Shown here piece by piece: positions 1 to 6,453 of a stretch of 40,279 nucleotides of DNA (position 1 is its first letter; each line of letters begins with the position of its first letter). The stretch is taken from positions 1 through 40,279 of the forward strand of contig JAHDND010000116.1 in assembly GCA_018435665.1 (NCBI GenBank). The letters are read 5' to 3'. This DNA comes from Candidatus Thiosymbion sp. (GTDB taxonomy: Bacteria > Pseudomonadota > Gammaproteobacteria > Chromatiales > Chromatiaceae). A program made the translations under genes and the position numbers. A model generated the notes under the pieces. That model was not told the origin of the DNA. It did no database searches and was given only the letters and a program-made list of their open reading frames with translations.

Positions 1-127
1 AAAAGCCCTTTCATTCTCAAAGAAGCTCGAAAATCATATCGGAGCAATATGGTATTTTATTCACCATTACAATTCGACACGTCCAGTCAATCAGAATCAA
101 ACTTTGGATGGGATGTCGCCCTGCTAA
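1..127 (+). CDS. Transposase C-terminal end (partial at window edge)
   Basis: Reading frame 2 is open from the window edge to a TAA at 125-127. It encodes about 41 residues ending in a segment of the form HHYNSTRP followed by LDGMSP, which is the usual C-terminal ending of DDE (rve-type) transposases of IS3-like elements (the pattern YN..RPH..L.G.TP). The start lies outside the window, so whether the element is intact cannot be judged. The AT-rich composition matches the rest of the mobile region and contrasts with the GC-rich core to the right. Family-level assignment is uncertain because only the tail is visible. Confidence 0.7.
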   Translation, partial: KALSFSKKLENHIGAIWYFIHHYNSTRPVNQNQTLDGMSPC

Positions 128-190
128 TCAGGGCACTACCAAAATTATTATTTAATTATAAAAAATAACTCCAGTTTCAAGAAGGCTGTT

Positions 191-322
191 GTGAAAGTGT
201 TTTTTAGCAAGATTGTAATAGTCAAAAAAGAAAAAAGTGATTTAGGTGATATTATTGGACTTGCAATTTATTTATTTGTAAAGCTATTTGCACCCTTTAC
301 TACTACCGGAACTGGACCGTAG
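191..322 (+). CDS. Possible small membrane protein (43 aa)
   Basis: A GTG-initiated frame of 43 codons ends at TAG 320-322. GAAGG lies about six bases upstream of the GTG as a weak ribosome binding site. The product begins with a lysine-rich segment followed by a hydrophobic stretch (GLAIYLFVKLFAPF) that could form one membrane helix, the layout of many small membrane proteins and type I toxins. No family is recognised. It may equally be a chance frame in AT-rich DNA, so confidence is low. Confidence 0.25.
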   Translation: MKVFFSKIVIVKKEKSDLGDIIGLAIYLFVKLFAPFTTTGTGP

Positions 323-411
323 CAATTTTAGATTTAATACGGCATTTGCGCTAAATTGATTCAGAATCGCATTATTCACCTCAGAATGAACTCAGCAGCA
401 TGAAAATGTAT

Positions 412-432
412 AGCGTCGATTTAATTTACGCT
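412..432. repeat. Copy 1 of a 21-bp near-palindromic motif (AGCGT...ACGCT)
   Basis: The 21 bases begin AGCGTCGATT and end TTTACGCT. Positions 1970-1990 carry the same sequence with one substitution at the central base. The ends are inverted (AGCGT/ACGCT). A partial match (AGCGTCGAAT) follows the stop codon of the HIRAN gene near 1350. The two full copies flank the two small cassette-like genes. Confidence 0.7.
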
Positions 433-520
433 CTTGAGCCTGGTTTGTCCGCTATGTTGAGCCGAGTAGCGGTTTAGCCTCAAGCAGGATTTTTGCATGA
501 GAAACCCGGCGTTAGCTTAA

Positions 521-553
521 ACCGTCTCCTGCCCAGCTGTCAGGCAGGACGGT
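521..553. repeat. Strong imperfect hairpin (ACCGTC.CCTGCC / GGCAGG.CGGT)
   Basis: Arms ACCG-tct-CCTGCC and GGCAGG-a-CGGT enclose a nine-base loop. There is no T-run on either side, so it is not a typical rho-independent terminator. It lies just after the attC-core-like GTTAGCT at 511-517 and may be part of a mobile-element end or a structured transcript. Confidence 0.5.
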
Positions 554-745
554 CATGCTGGAGGAGGGAGCGAACGGGCTAAGCGATGTACGCTGTTGTC
601 AGCGTCAAGCAGATCGACATGAGAAGTTCAGAAAGTCATCGAGCCAAGTAGGACCTTTTCCAATGGCAGAAAGGCTTGGAGTTGATCTTTTCCATGCGCT
701 TTGCTGGGGTATAGGTCATGTTCTATGATCGTATTGCATACTAGG

Positions 746-751
746 TATAAT
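746..751 (+). promoter_or_regulatory. Candidate -10 box upstream of the HIRAN gene
   Basis: A perfect TATAAT lies 79 bases before the ATG at 830. No good -35 hexamer is seen at 16 to 18 bases upstream (CTATGA at 17), so this is only a candidate. Confidence 0.3.
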
Positions 752-829
752 GGAACAGAACCAGAAAAGCGTCATTAATTCATTAGGTTAAGACAGATAG
801 GCAGATTTTAGGCGTCATAGGCTATTGCT

Positions 830-1351
830 ATGGTCGAACTCCTTACCGTCCTGCTCGTTGTGGCCTTACTTGGCACAGGTTGGCGGCTCCTACGCAGTCG
901 CGGATCAGTTACATCAGATGCGTCGCCCAGACAGAAGGTGCGTGCAAACCGTGTATCGCCGACTTCTGCTCTTCCCGCCGTTGACACATTTCACTGGCCG
1001 GGAACTGGAGCCTTTGAGTTCGAAGTAGTCGGAGAGTCGTTTTATCAGCGAGATCTCGCACAACTTGCGGGCCAACATGGTGAACGAAGCGTAGAGGTTC
1101 CATGTGTAGCAAAACTCGTCCTGGAAGACGACAACAAGCATGATGCAAAGGCTGTTGCCGTGCTGGTAAACGGTCGTAAAGTCGGGCATCTCTCACGTGA
1201 AGATGCCAGGAGCTACCGGAGACGCCTTGGTGCCAAAAAACTGTCTGGAGAATGTGCAACCTGTGACGCTTTTATCGTTGGGGGAGGAACGCGGCGGAAT
1301 GGTGAGAAACTGATGTATGGAGTCAAACTAGACATTAAGCCGTTTGAATAG
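830..1351 (+). CDS. Small HIRAN-domain protein with N-terminal membrane segment
   Basis: The product has 173 residues. Residues 3 to 20 are strongly hydrophobic (LLTVLLVVALLGTGW) and look like one membrane anchor followed by basic residues. From about residue 62 onward it matches the HIRAN pattern: VVGESFYQ near the start, then a patch with NKHDAKAVAVLVNGRKVGHLSREDA and a Y/R-rich segment. HIRAN domains in HLTF/Rad5 bind 3' DNA ends; stand-alone bacterial HIRAN proteins are mostly uncharacterised. The gene sits between attC-like structures and is followed at once by one (1372-1425), so it may be carried as a cassette. The ribosome binding site is weak; the start is chosen because the membrane segment begins there. 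A role in DNA repair or in defence is possible but not shown. Confidence 0.75.
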   Translation: MVELLTVLLVVALLGTGWRLLRSRGSVTSDASPRQKVRANRVSPTSALPAVDTFHWPGTGAFEFEVVGESFYQRDLAQLAGQHGERSVEVPCVAKLVLEDDNKHDAKAVAVLVNGRKVGHLSREDARSYRRRLGAKKLSGECATCDAFIVGGGTRRNGEKLMYGVKLDIKPFE

Positions 1352-1371
1352 CGTCGAATGGTCAGCGATGA

Positions 1372-1425
1372 CGTTAACCCGTCGTTCTAGCGCATGCATG
1401 ACGGCGCCATGCTGATGCGTTAAAT
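1372..1425 (+). repeat. attC-like folded site after the HIRAN gene (weak)
   Basis: The region ends in GTTAAAT (1419-1425), an exact match to the attC core GTTRRRY. It contains an inner stem formed by CGCAT-g-CATG and CATG-ctg-ATGCG around a seven-base loop. The left core is poor (CGTTAAC at 1372-1378, or GTTCTAG at 1384-1390). Size and position (just after a stop codon, before the next gene in the same orientation) fit a cassette recombination site, but the left half is degenerate. Confidence 0.4.
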
Positions 1426-1460
1426 ATACGGTGTCGTCTTAGGTCAAGCGGAGCTGCAAC

Positions 1461-1802
1461 ATGCGATTATCCATAACAATCCTAAGCTTTCTTGTCGCAG
1501 CTCCTTTGTGGGGGGGGGCGGCATCTGATATACAGTTCGAAGATTGCCGAAAGAAGCTGATCAAAGCACAGAAACTGGACGTGTTACATGAACTCGACTG
1601 GAAGCTCCCGAAAGAACCTAAAGTAGTGGTCGGACGAACATTTATTCAGATGCCGATTGATGGCAAGGAGGGCTTTGCGGAAACCGTCAACTGTTTTCTG
1701 CTTGCAGGCGAGAGCGGAAAATGTGTGAACTTCAGTGTGCTTCACTGGCAAACGGGTAAAGCTATTGGGCGGTTCTCGAATTGCCGCTTCAAAATGAACT
1801 GA
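1461..1802 (+). CDS. Secreted small protein of unknown function
   Basis: A 113-residue protein with an N-terminal signal peptide of about 20 residues (MRLSITILSFLVAAPLWGGA, likely cut after GGA-A). The mature part has four cysteines (in DCRKK, NCFLL, KCVNF and NCRF), which fits one or two disulfide bonds in the periplasm. The start is supported by CGGAG seven bases before the ATG. No family is recognised. It lies in the same orientation as the HIRAN gene and is followed by a good attC-like site at 1834-1908, so it looks like the second cassette of a short array. Confidence 0.65.
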   Translation: MRLSITILSFLVAAPLWGGAASDIQFEDCRKKLIKAQKLDVLHELDWKLPKEPKVVVGRTFIQMPIDGKEGFAETVNCFLLAGESGKCVNFSVLHWQTGKAIGRFSNCRFKMN

Positions 1803-1833
1803 GCATGCCAACTTGAGCTTGGCTGATCAAGCC

Positions 1834-1908
1834 GTTCAACCGAAGAGCCCAACAGCTGGATCGCTTTCGGATTCCTTCCTCGTTTTGCTCGTTGGCGCTC
1901 GGTTAACG
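1834..1908 (+). repeat. attC-like recombination site after the secreted-protein gene
   Basis: It starts with GTTCAAC, an exact match to RYYYAAC, and ends with GTTAACG, near GTTRRRY. The two arms pair over about 17 bases (GTTcAACCGA.. GCcCAAC with GTTGG.GC.TCGGTTAAC), with extra unpaired bases on one side, the hallmark of folded attC sites. The 75-bp length is typical. It lies 32 bases after the stop codon of the preceding gene. Confidence 0.6.
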
Positions 1909-1969
1909 GCAGCATTTCATCCATTAAGTTTAGGAAGAACAACTGGTTAAGGCGATTTTCATCCTCCCA

Positions 1970-1990
1970 AGCGTCGATTAAATTTACGCT
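1970..1990. repeat. Copy 2 of the 21-bp near-palindromic motif
   Basis: Identical to positions 412-432 except for the central base. It stands between two attC-like sites (1834-1908 and 2001-2067) in a stretch too short to hold a gene. Confidence 0.7.
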
Positions 1991-2000
1991 TGGCATGAGG

Positions 2001-2067
2001 CTCTAACCGCCTTACTTCGCTCAGGTTGTCAGCGAGGAGCAACCAACGAAGTTTCCGCCCGTTAGCT
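2001..2067 (+). repeat. attC-like site abutting the recombinase gene
   Basis: The ends are CTCTAAC and GTTAGCT. Inner paired blocks ACTTCG/CGAAGT and GGTTG/CAACC give an imperfect hairpin of 67 bp with bulges. The right end overlaps the stop codon of the minus-strand recombinase gene (2066-2068). With 1834-1908 it would bound an ORF-less unit of about 160 bp. Confidence 0.55.
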
Positions 2068-2638
2068 AGGCCAACTCGATCGCCTTGCGCTTCATGTCGT
2101 CGTTGACATCAATGTAGGCTTGCGTCGTCGCGATGTTTTTGTGTCCTGCCAGTGCCATCAACACCCGCACCCCAACGCCTTTGGCTGCCAAGTTGGTGAT
2201 GAACGTCCTTCTCATCGAATGACTGCTCGCGCCCGCGATGCCCGCATTCCGGTACAACGCGCGCAAGTGCTGGGCTAAGGTGTTCGGCGTAAAACCGCGC
2301 TTGGGCTGTTTCTGTGTCGGAAAAAAAGCCCCATCACGCGCTGATCCCACCAGTGTTTTCGCATACGCGGTCAACTCCTTACGCAACCGCTCACTGACCA
2401 ACACCGTGCGCCCGGCCTTGCCTTTGGTCTGAGACGCCGCTAGCTGGATCTCCGCTTTGACATGTCCGGCTTCATCCAGTACATCACCCACCCGCAGCAA
2501 CGCCAACTCCCCAACTCGCATGCCCGACAAGTGCCCAGCCAGCAAAATCGCCCGATTGCGTGCTGCATGGGGCCGTGTAGCCACGTAATCCAGCACGCGC
2601 CGCAGTTCTGCTTGGGTCAGTGTTTTGGCTTGGGGCAT
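2066..2638 (-). CDS. Minimal tyrosine recombinase (190 aa)
   Basis: A site-specific recombinase of the phage-integrase/XerCD catalytic fold, cutting and rejoining DNA through a 3'-phosphotyrosine. Visible active-site residues are the first Arg (SGMRVGEL, residue 41), HSMRR (HxxR), AGHK (His) and the nucleophile in TTQAYID. The N-terminal core-binding domain usual for Xer and IntI proteins is nearly absent, so the protein is only the catalytic half. The start at 2638 is chosen because AGGAG lies eight bases upstream; a longer reading to 2740 lacks such a site. Its 3' end overlaps an attC-like site, and about 490 bases upstream begins an array of long direct repeats next to a replication gene. 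It could resolve plasmid multimers, move the element, or act on the attC-like sites. It lacks the extra helix region of integron integrases as far as can be seen. Confidence 0.85.
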   Translation of the reverse strand: MPQAKTLTQAELRRVLDYVATRPHAARNRAILLAGHLSGMRVGELALLRVGDVLDEAGHVKAEIQLAASQTKGKAGRTVLVSERLRKELTAYAKTLVGSARDGAFFPTQKQPKRGFTPNTLAQHLRALYRNAGIAGASSHSMRRTFITNLAAKGVGVRVLMALAGHKNIATTQAYIDVNDDMKRKAIELA

Positions 2639-3126
2639 AATTTTTCTCCTAATCAATACGTTACCGCATGCACAGCATAAAGTCTGTGGTTCGGCGCGGA
2701 CAACCGTAGTGACGAGGACCGCGTGACCTAACAACTTCAAGTAGTTAGCAACAGACCACAGCGAAACACAGTTCTATGTGGTTTTGGCCCAAAACCCGAG
2801 CACAAGTACTGTGGCATTTTTCCCGACACGGGACACAGCCCGACAAGCCCGCGTGTCCCCTACCCGCTAGCTGAGCATTCACTGGCCCCTGTTGCGACGT
2901 TGTCGGGTAATACAGCGCGTCGCTCACAGCGCAGCAAATTGGACCTGCTGCCCAAAAATTCCTGCGCTACGAAATTCAGCGCTGAAGTACTTACCTCCCC
3001 ATGCCCGGTACGTATACTTCGGTGCCCCCGTGTAACCTGTTGTAATCGAACATATCTCGTTGACACTGCGACCAAGTTATCGCTGATGTCCCCCAAAAAA
3101 AACTGACGGACCAGCAAACGACAGAC
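2639..3126. other. Intergenic region between recombinase and direct repeats
   Basis: About 490 bases with no supported gene; the short frames on both strands have no recognisable product or ribosome binding site. A GGGACAC/GTGTCCC inverted repeat (2830-2836 and 2853-2859) is the clearest structure. The promoter of the recombinase should lie here. The sequence from 3106 (GACGGACCAGCAAACGACAG) recurs in modified form at 3538-3557, so it borders the repeat array on both sides. Confidence 0.5.
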
Positions 3127-3540
3127 GAGGAGTGGCACTTGCAGCCATCTCACGCCTCCATTTCACTTCAACGAGATGCCCTTGCTGACTAACTGACTGA
3201 CTGCATAATTACTATAAGTGTTTGACTTTTGACTCAAACTGTATCCCAAGCAGCCAACTTCATCCTCAAGCAAGTCAGCAAGAAACAGAGGAGTGGCACT
3301 TGCAGTCAACTCACTTCTCCTATTCAATCAACTAGATGGCCTCACTGACTGCCTGCATAATTACTATAAGTGTGTGACTTTTGCCTCAAACTGCATCCCA
3401 AGCAGCCAACTACATCCCCAAGCAAGTCAGCAAGAAACAGAGGAGTGGCACTTGCAAGGCAACTCACTTTCTCCACGCCAATCAACGAGATGTCTCTCAG
3501 TGACTGACTGCATAATTACTATAAGTGTGTGACTTTTGCC
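3127..3540 (+). repeat. Three long direct repeats (about 155-bp units), putative replication-origin iterons
   Basis: Units begin at 3127, 3288 and 3440, each with GAGGAGTGGCACTTGCA. Each also contains CTGCATAATTACTATAAGTG (3201, 3353, 3508) followed by a GTGACTTTT-like segment, and the first two contain CAAGCAGCCAACT and CAAGTCAGCAAGAAACAG. Spacing is 161, 152 and 155 bases. The third unit is cut short where the Rep gene leader begins. Short GACTGACTG runs occur inside units. The array ends about 60 bases before a gene for a putative replication polymerase, the standard layout of iteron-controlled plasmid origins, although plasmid iterons are normally about 20 bp. No DnaA box was found by eye. 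Confidence 0.85.
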
Positions 3541-3603
3541 GACCCAGCAACCGACAGCGCATAAATAAGCCAGTAAGTGACTTAGCTACAGGAGGAAAAC
3601 ATC

Positions 3604-5268
3604 ATGTCACGCATACTCATCCCCGATCCCAGCGTACTAGCCGCCTTGCAGCAAGCGTTCCCTGGCTACAACGCGCAACGCGCCCTGACGAAATACCTTC
3701 GCGCCTTAGAGTCGCAGCTATGGCGAGCAGAAGTGAAGGGTCGGACCCTTTATCAACTCCGCTTAGGACTCTACCCCGTTTCGCTCCATGACCTGGCACA
3801 GCAAGGCGGCCAATTTGGGCCGCAGAAAGTCCGTCTGCATAAATGGCTCAGAGAGAACCAGTTAGAACTGGTCAAAACGGTGACTACCGGCAGCAACCTC
3901 ACTGAGAAGATGTCGAATGTAAAGCTCACCTCATTGGTGGCTTATGTCGATCCAGCACCCATCCTGCCCACCAACTCACTGGCGTCGCCAGCCGTTAACC
4001 AGGCACCGATGCCGTCATTTGATCTGAGCGACTTCGATGAAGGCGATGACCTCATCAAGCGTCTGTATTCTGACTTGATGGGGGAGGACAGGGAGGAAAA
4101 TATCAAGAATTATCATCGCGTTCCAGTCAACATCGCCTCCTTGCGCAACTATCGCCGCTGGCTAGAAAGCAGCGCCACCCGCCTCAATCAGGCCCAGAAA
4201 GAGCAGTATCTTCAGCAGTCACAGGTGATCCTTACGGTCGCCGAGATACTGGGCTGCTACCTGCAACGCAAAAAACCGAGTCCGTTTGGCCGCATGTACT
4301 ACGAAGGACTCAGTGTGCAGAACATCAACAAGGAACTGCGCCAAGCCATGTTAGGCGGTTGCTGGGAGTATGACATCCGTTCCAGTGTTGTCGCGTGGAA
4401 GATGGGCTATGCCGATGAGGCACATGCCCACTACCAGCTTAACCGCAAGTTGGAGAAGGAATTTTTTTCCTCCATCTACTATTTGGAAGACAAGGAGATG
4501 CTCCTTGCCGAAGTGCGCCGTGACGTGTTTGGCAAGGATCATGCCCTCAGCAAGGACTATCAAAACCGCTTAATCAAGCAAGCACTGACCGCACTGAGTT
4601 TCGGCGCCACGGCGAGAAGCGCGGGCTGGCAAGATGCTGCCGGTGAATGGCACAACCCCGCTTTAGTGGACATTTTTCGGAACAAGGAAGAACGCGACCG
4701 TTTCATGAAACAAGACATCATCTCCCGCTTCATTAAGGAGCAGAAACTGTTGGACGACTACCTCTTCGCCGCCGCGAAAGAGATAGCCCCCACGTTACTT
4801 CAAAAGCGGATTGTACAAACCCCCAGCGGCCGGCCGAGCAAAGCGAAGGTTCTCGCCTTCTGCTATCAACACGCCGAAACCCGAGTCATGAACATTGTCC
4901 GCCGTGTCGCGAAAGAACACGGCCGGCAAGTCGTCGCTAACATCCATGACGCGATTGTGGTGAAACCCCGTTTCGGCACCGACCTGAAAGAGGATATTGA
5001 ATACCAGATGCAGATCGAGACGAAAAACCCGTACTGGCGGTTAACCACAAAGGAACTCCGGCCTTACTTACCGCCTAATCCGGATGATGAGCCGGAAGCG
5101 CGTGCGCATCGTCGCCGCATTGCCGAAGAAGAAGCGAAAGCGCAAGGCGTAGCGTGGGTGCCTGAACATCCGTCTCTCAGTGAACGGCAACGGCAATGGG
5201 CACTGGCAGCGCCCAAACCACTCGTTGAAGGCTTCGATGATGGGAGTAGAGCTTATCGAAATCGTTAG
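3604..5268 (+). CDS. Putative plasmid replication protein with family-A DNA polymerase-like motifs
   Basis: A 554-residue protein with GGAGG nine bases before its ATG. Residues 229-261 read GR, then QNI (239-241), RQAM (246-249) and YDIRSS (256-261). This is the same order and spacing as GR...LQNIP...RQAF...DYSQIELR around motif A of PolA-type polymerases. Residues 322-334 (R..K.......FG) match motif B (R..K....FG..YG), and IHDAIVV (447-453) matches motif C (VHDEIVF), so D257 and D449 would be the metal-binding aspartates. The Glu of HDE is Ala here. No 3'-5' exonuclease domain is visible; residues 1-110 are basic and could bind the repeats; the C-terminal 60 residues are charged. The direct repeats just upstream suggest an initiator or replicase role. 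Family assignment is by motif reading only. Confidence 0.65.
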   Translation: MSRILIPDPSVLAALQQAFPGYNAQRALTKYLRALESQLWRAEVKGRTLYQLRLGLYPVSLHDLAQQGGQFGPQKVRLHKWLRENQLELVKTVTTGSNLTEKMSNVKLTSLVAYVDPAPILPTNSLASPAVNQAPMPSFDLSDFDEGDDLIKRLYSDLMGEDREENIKNYHRVPVNIASLRNYRRWLESSATRLNQAQKEQYLQQSQVILTVAEILGCYLQRKKPSPFGRMYYEGLSVQNINKELRQAMLGGCWEYDIRSSVVAWKMGYADEAHAHYQLNRKLEKEFFSSIYYLEDKEMLLAEVRRDVFGKDHALSKDYQNRLIKQALTALSFGATARSAGWQDAAGEWHNPALVDIFRNKEERDRFMKQDIISRFIKEQKLLDDYLFAAAKEIAPTLLQKRIVQTPSGRPSKAKVLAFCYQHAETRVMNIVRRVAKEHGRQVVANIHDAIVVKPRFGTDLKEDIEYQMQIETKNPYWRLTTKELRPYLPPNPDDEPEARAHRRRIAEEEAKAQGVAWVPEHPSLSERQRQWALAAPKPLVEGFDDGSRAYRNR

Positions 5269-5380
5269 AAAGACGCACATCGAAGCACAGTAAAACAGTC
5301 AGATAGACTCAAATCTTGCGGTTGCTCAATCAGCGCGTCAGACCATACAGTAGCATCACAACCACACTATATAGAGGTAT

Positions 5381-5830
5381 ATGATGGCTACGTTATTGAG
5401 TTCATTGAAATTGACTGACAGCCCGCGTGTCACTCAACCTGATCCTGTTATCCAGCGCCGCCACAAGCTCAAGGCGCAACTCGCCCAACAGCGGCTGATG
5501 GCCGAAGCGCATGCAAAAGGGGAAAGCTATGTGCAGACCCGCACCAAAAAGGTCGTGGATAGCGAGACAGGTGAGGCGAAAACCCTGCATTTGCCAAAAC
5601 GGCTTAAAGCGTGGTGGTGGCAAGATACAGCCGGCAAAACCCTGCTTGCCGTCAAGTATGGCGCTCGCACGTTGGAACTGGCCAAAGGCAAGCGCAGCAT
5701 CGAAATCGCGGAAGGGGAGTTGCTGAAGGTCTTCAGTACCTTAGAACAAGCCATTGACGCCGGCGAACTGGATGCTGCCTTGTCGCAACTCAGCCAAACC
5801 GCTTCTCAAGCCCGTAAAGGAGGCCAGTGA
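5381..5830 (+). CDS. DUF6641 family protein
   Basis: A 149-residue protein that begins ATLLSSLKLTDSPR and has a central LPKRLKAWWWQD.AGK and VKYGARTLELAKGK..IEI, followed by a C-terminal helix with ELDAALSQLS. This is the pattern I recall for the DUF6641 family, found in phages, plasmids and islands of proteobacteria; its function is unknown. Two ATG codons (5381 and 5384) follow GAGG; the second has the better spacing (eight bases). It starts 112 bases after the polymerase-like gene and overlaps the next small gene by one base, so these are probably one transcript. Confidence 0.75.
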   Translation: MMATLLSSLKLTDSPRVTQPDPVIQRRHKLKAQLAQQRLMAEAHAKGESYVQTRTKKVVDSETGEAKTLHLPKRLKAWWWQDTAGKTLLAVKYGARTLELAKGKRSIEIAEGELLKVFSTLEQAIDAGELDAALSQLSQTASQARKGGQ

Positions 5831-5988
5831 TGAAAACCTATGTGGCATGGGTTCGTGTACCGGATGGATTCAGTGGCACCCGGCTAGTCGAAGCCTTTGT
5901 GCAGGCCAGTTCCTACTACGACGCCTTGTGTCTGCTGCAAGGCAAGTATGGCAGGGAGAATATTCACGTAAATCCAAGAGAACTCTAG
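5830..5988 (+). CDS. Small protein of 52 aa, unknown function
   Basis: The ATG at 5830 overlaps the TGA of the DUF6641 gene (TGATG), and GGAGG lies at about 5819-5823, so translational coupling is likely. The product begins MKTYVAWVRVPDGFSG and contains VQASSYYDALCLLQGKYG. The beta-strand, then a helix with DAL, resembles small phage and plasmid proteins seen beside DUF6641 genes, but I cannot name a family. Confidence 0.65.
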   Translation: MKTYVAWVRVPDGFSGTRLVEAFVQASSYYDALCLLQGKYGRENIHVNPREL

Positions 5989-5996
5989 CTTCCAAC

Positions 5997-6040
5997 GCAT
6001 AGCGGTCTCTGGCTAAATAAGCAAAAGGAGACCGCTATGC
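5997..6040 (+). promoter_or_regulatory. Perfect 13-bp inverted repeat covering ribosome binding site and start codon
   Basis: GCATAGCGGTCTC (5997-6009) is an exact reverse complement of GAGACCGCTATGC (6028-6040), with an 18-base loop. The right arm contains the GAG of the AAGGAG ribosome binding site and the ATG at 6037, so pairing would block initiation of the next gene. It could instead be an operator for a dimeric repressor. No T-run follows, so it is not a terminator. Confidence 0.8.
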
Positions 6041-6438
6041 AGATCAGGGAGTTACTAGAAGAAGAGGACTATGAGGACTTGATGACGGAAGGAGGTTGGC
6101 GAGGAAGAAGTCGCCTTCGTCGCCGGTTCGCTAAAAGGCCAGTGCTACGACGAACACAGCCTGTAGCACGACCCGCACCTAAACCACTTCGCCGCCGCAT
6201 TCCCGCCCCACCACGTTGCGCCCCTTGTGTGTGTCCTGCTCCCCGACCTCCCGCCCCTGTCCCTAAGCCAGCGCGACCTACTCAACCAGTGGCACCACCC
6301 AGAAATTTAGCGCCAGTCCCGCCCGTTGCTCAGCGCCAGCCGCCCCCCTTCAAAGTCTGGCCAAACCCCAAAGCCCCATCCCAGCCCCCATCAAACCCGC
6401 AACGTCTCCGACCTGGTGAGGACGAGGGCAGGGCATAG
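6037..6438 (+). CDS. Pro/Arg-rich low-complexity protein
   Basis: A 133-residue protein with an acidic start (RELLEEEDYEDLMTE), then a strongly basic segment (residues 22-40) and a long proline-rich tail with APKP, PAPP and CPAPRPP elements and two cysteines in CAPCVC. AAGGAG lies seven bases before the ATG, inside the 13-bp inverted repeat. No family is recognised; a disordered nucleic-acid-binding or scaffold role is possible. It is convergent with the next gene, with 15 bases between the stops. Confidence 0.6.
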   Translation: MQIRELLEEEDYEDLMTEGGWRGRSRLRRRFAKRPVLRRTQPVARPAPKPLRRRIPAPPRCAPCVCPAPRPPAPVPKPARPTQPVAPPRNLAPVPPVAQRQPPPFKVWPNPKAPSQPPSNPQRLRPGEDEGRA

Positions 6439-6453
6439 TTATAAAAAATGGGG

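Larger units (their letters stand above)
128..829. other. AT-rich intergenic region of the island with small palindromes
   Basis: About 700 bases without a convincing normal-size gene. It contains a possible 43-codon small reading frame (191-322), a 21-bp palindromic motif at 412-432 that recurs at 1970-1990, several short inverted repeats between 433 and 525, a strong hairpin at 521-553, and a perfect TATAAT at 746-751 upstream of the next gene. GTTAGCT at 511-517 resembles the terminal core site of an integron attC, but a matching left arm was not clear. Confidence 0.6.

Noticed and set aside
1742..1996. An 84-codon minus-strand frame below the secreted-protein gene
   Set aside because: It reads through the attC-like site at 1834-1908, and such readings are known artefacts of attC sequence.
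2860..3153. A 97-codon minus-strand frame upstream of the recombinase
   Set aside because: No ribosome binding site, no domain, and it overlaps the first direct repeat.
3293..3532. A 79-codon frame across the direct repeats
   Set aside because: It lies wholly within the repeat units and its product only mirrors them.
3127..3540. CRISPR array
   Set aside because: Only three units of over 150 bp with similar, not unique, sequence between short motifs; no cas gene nearby.
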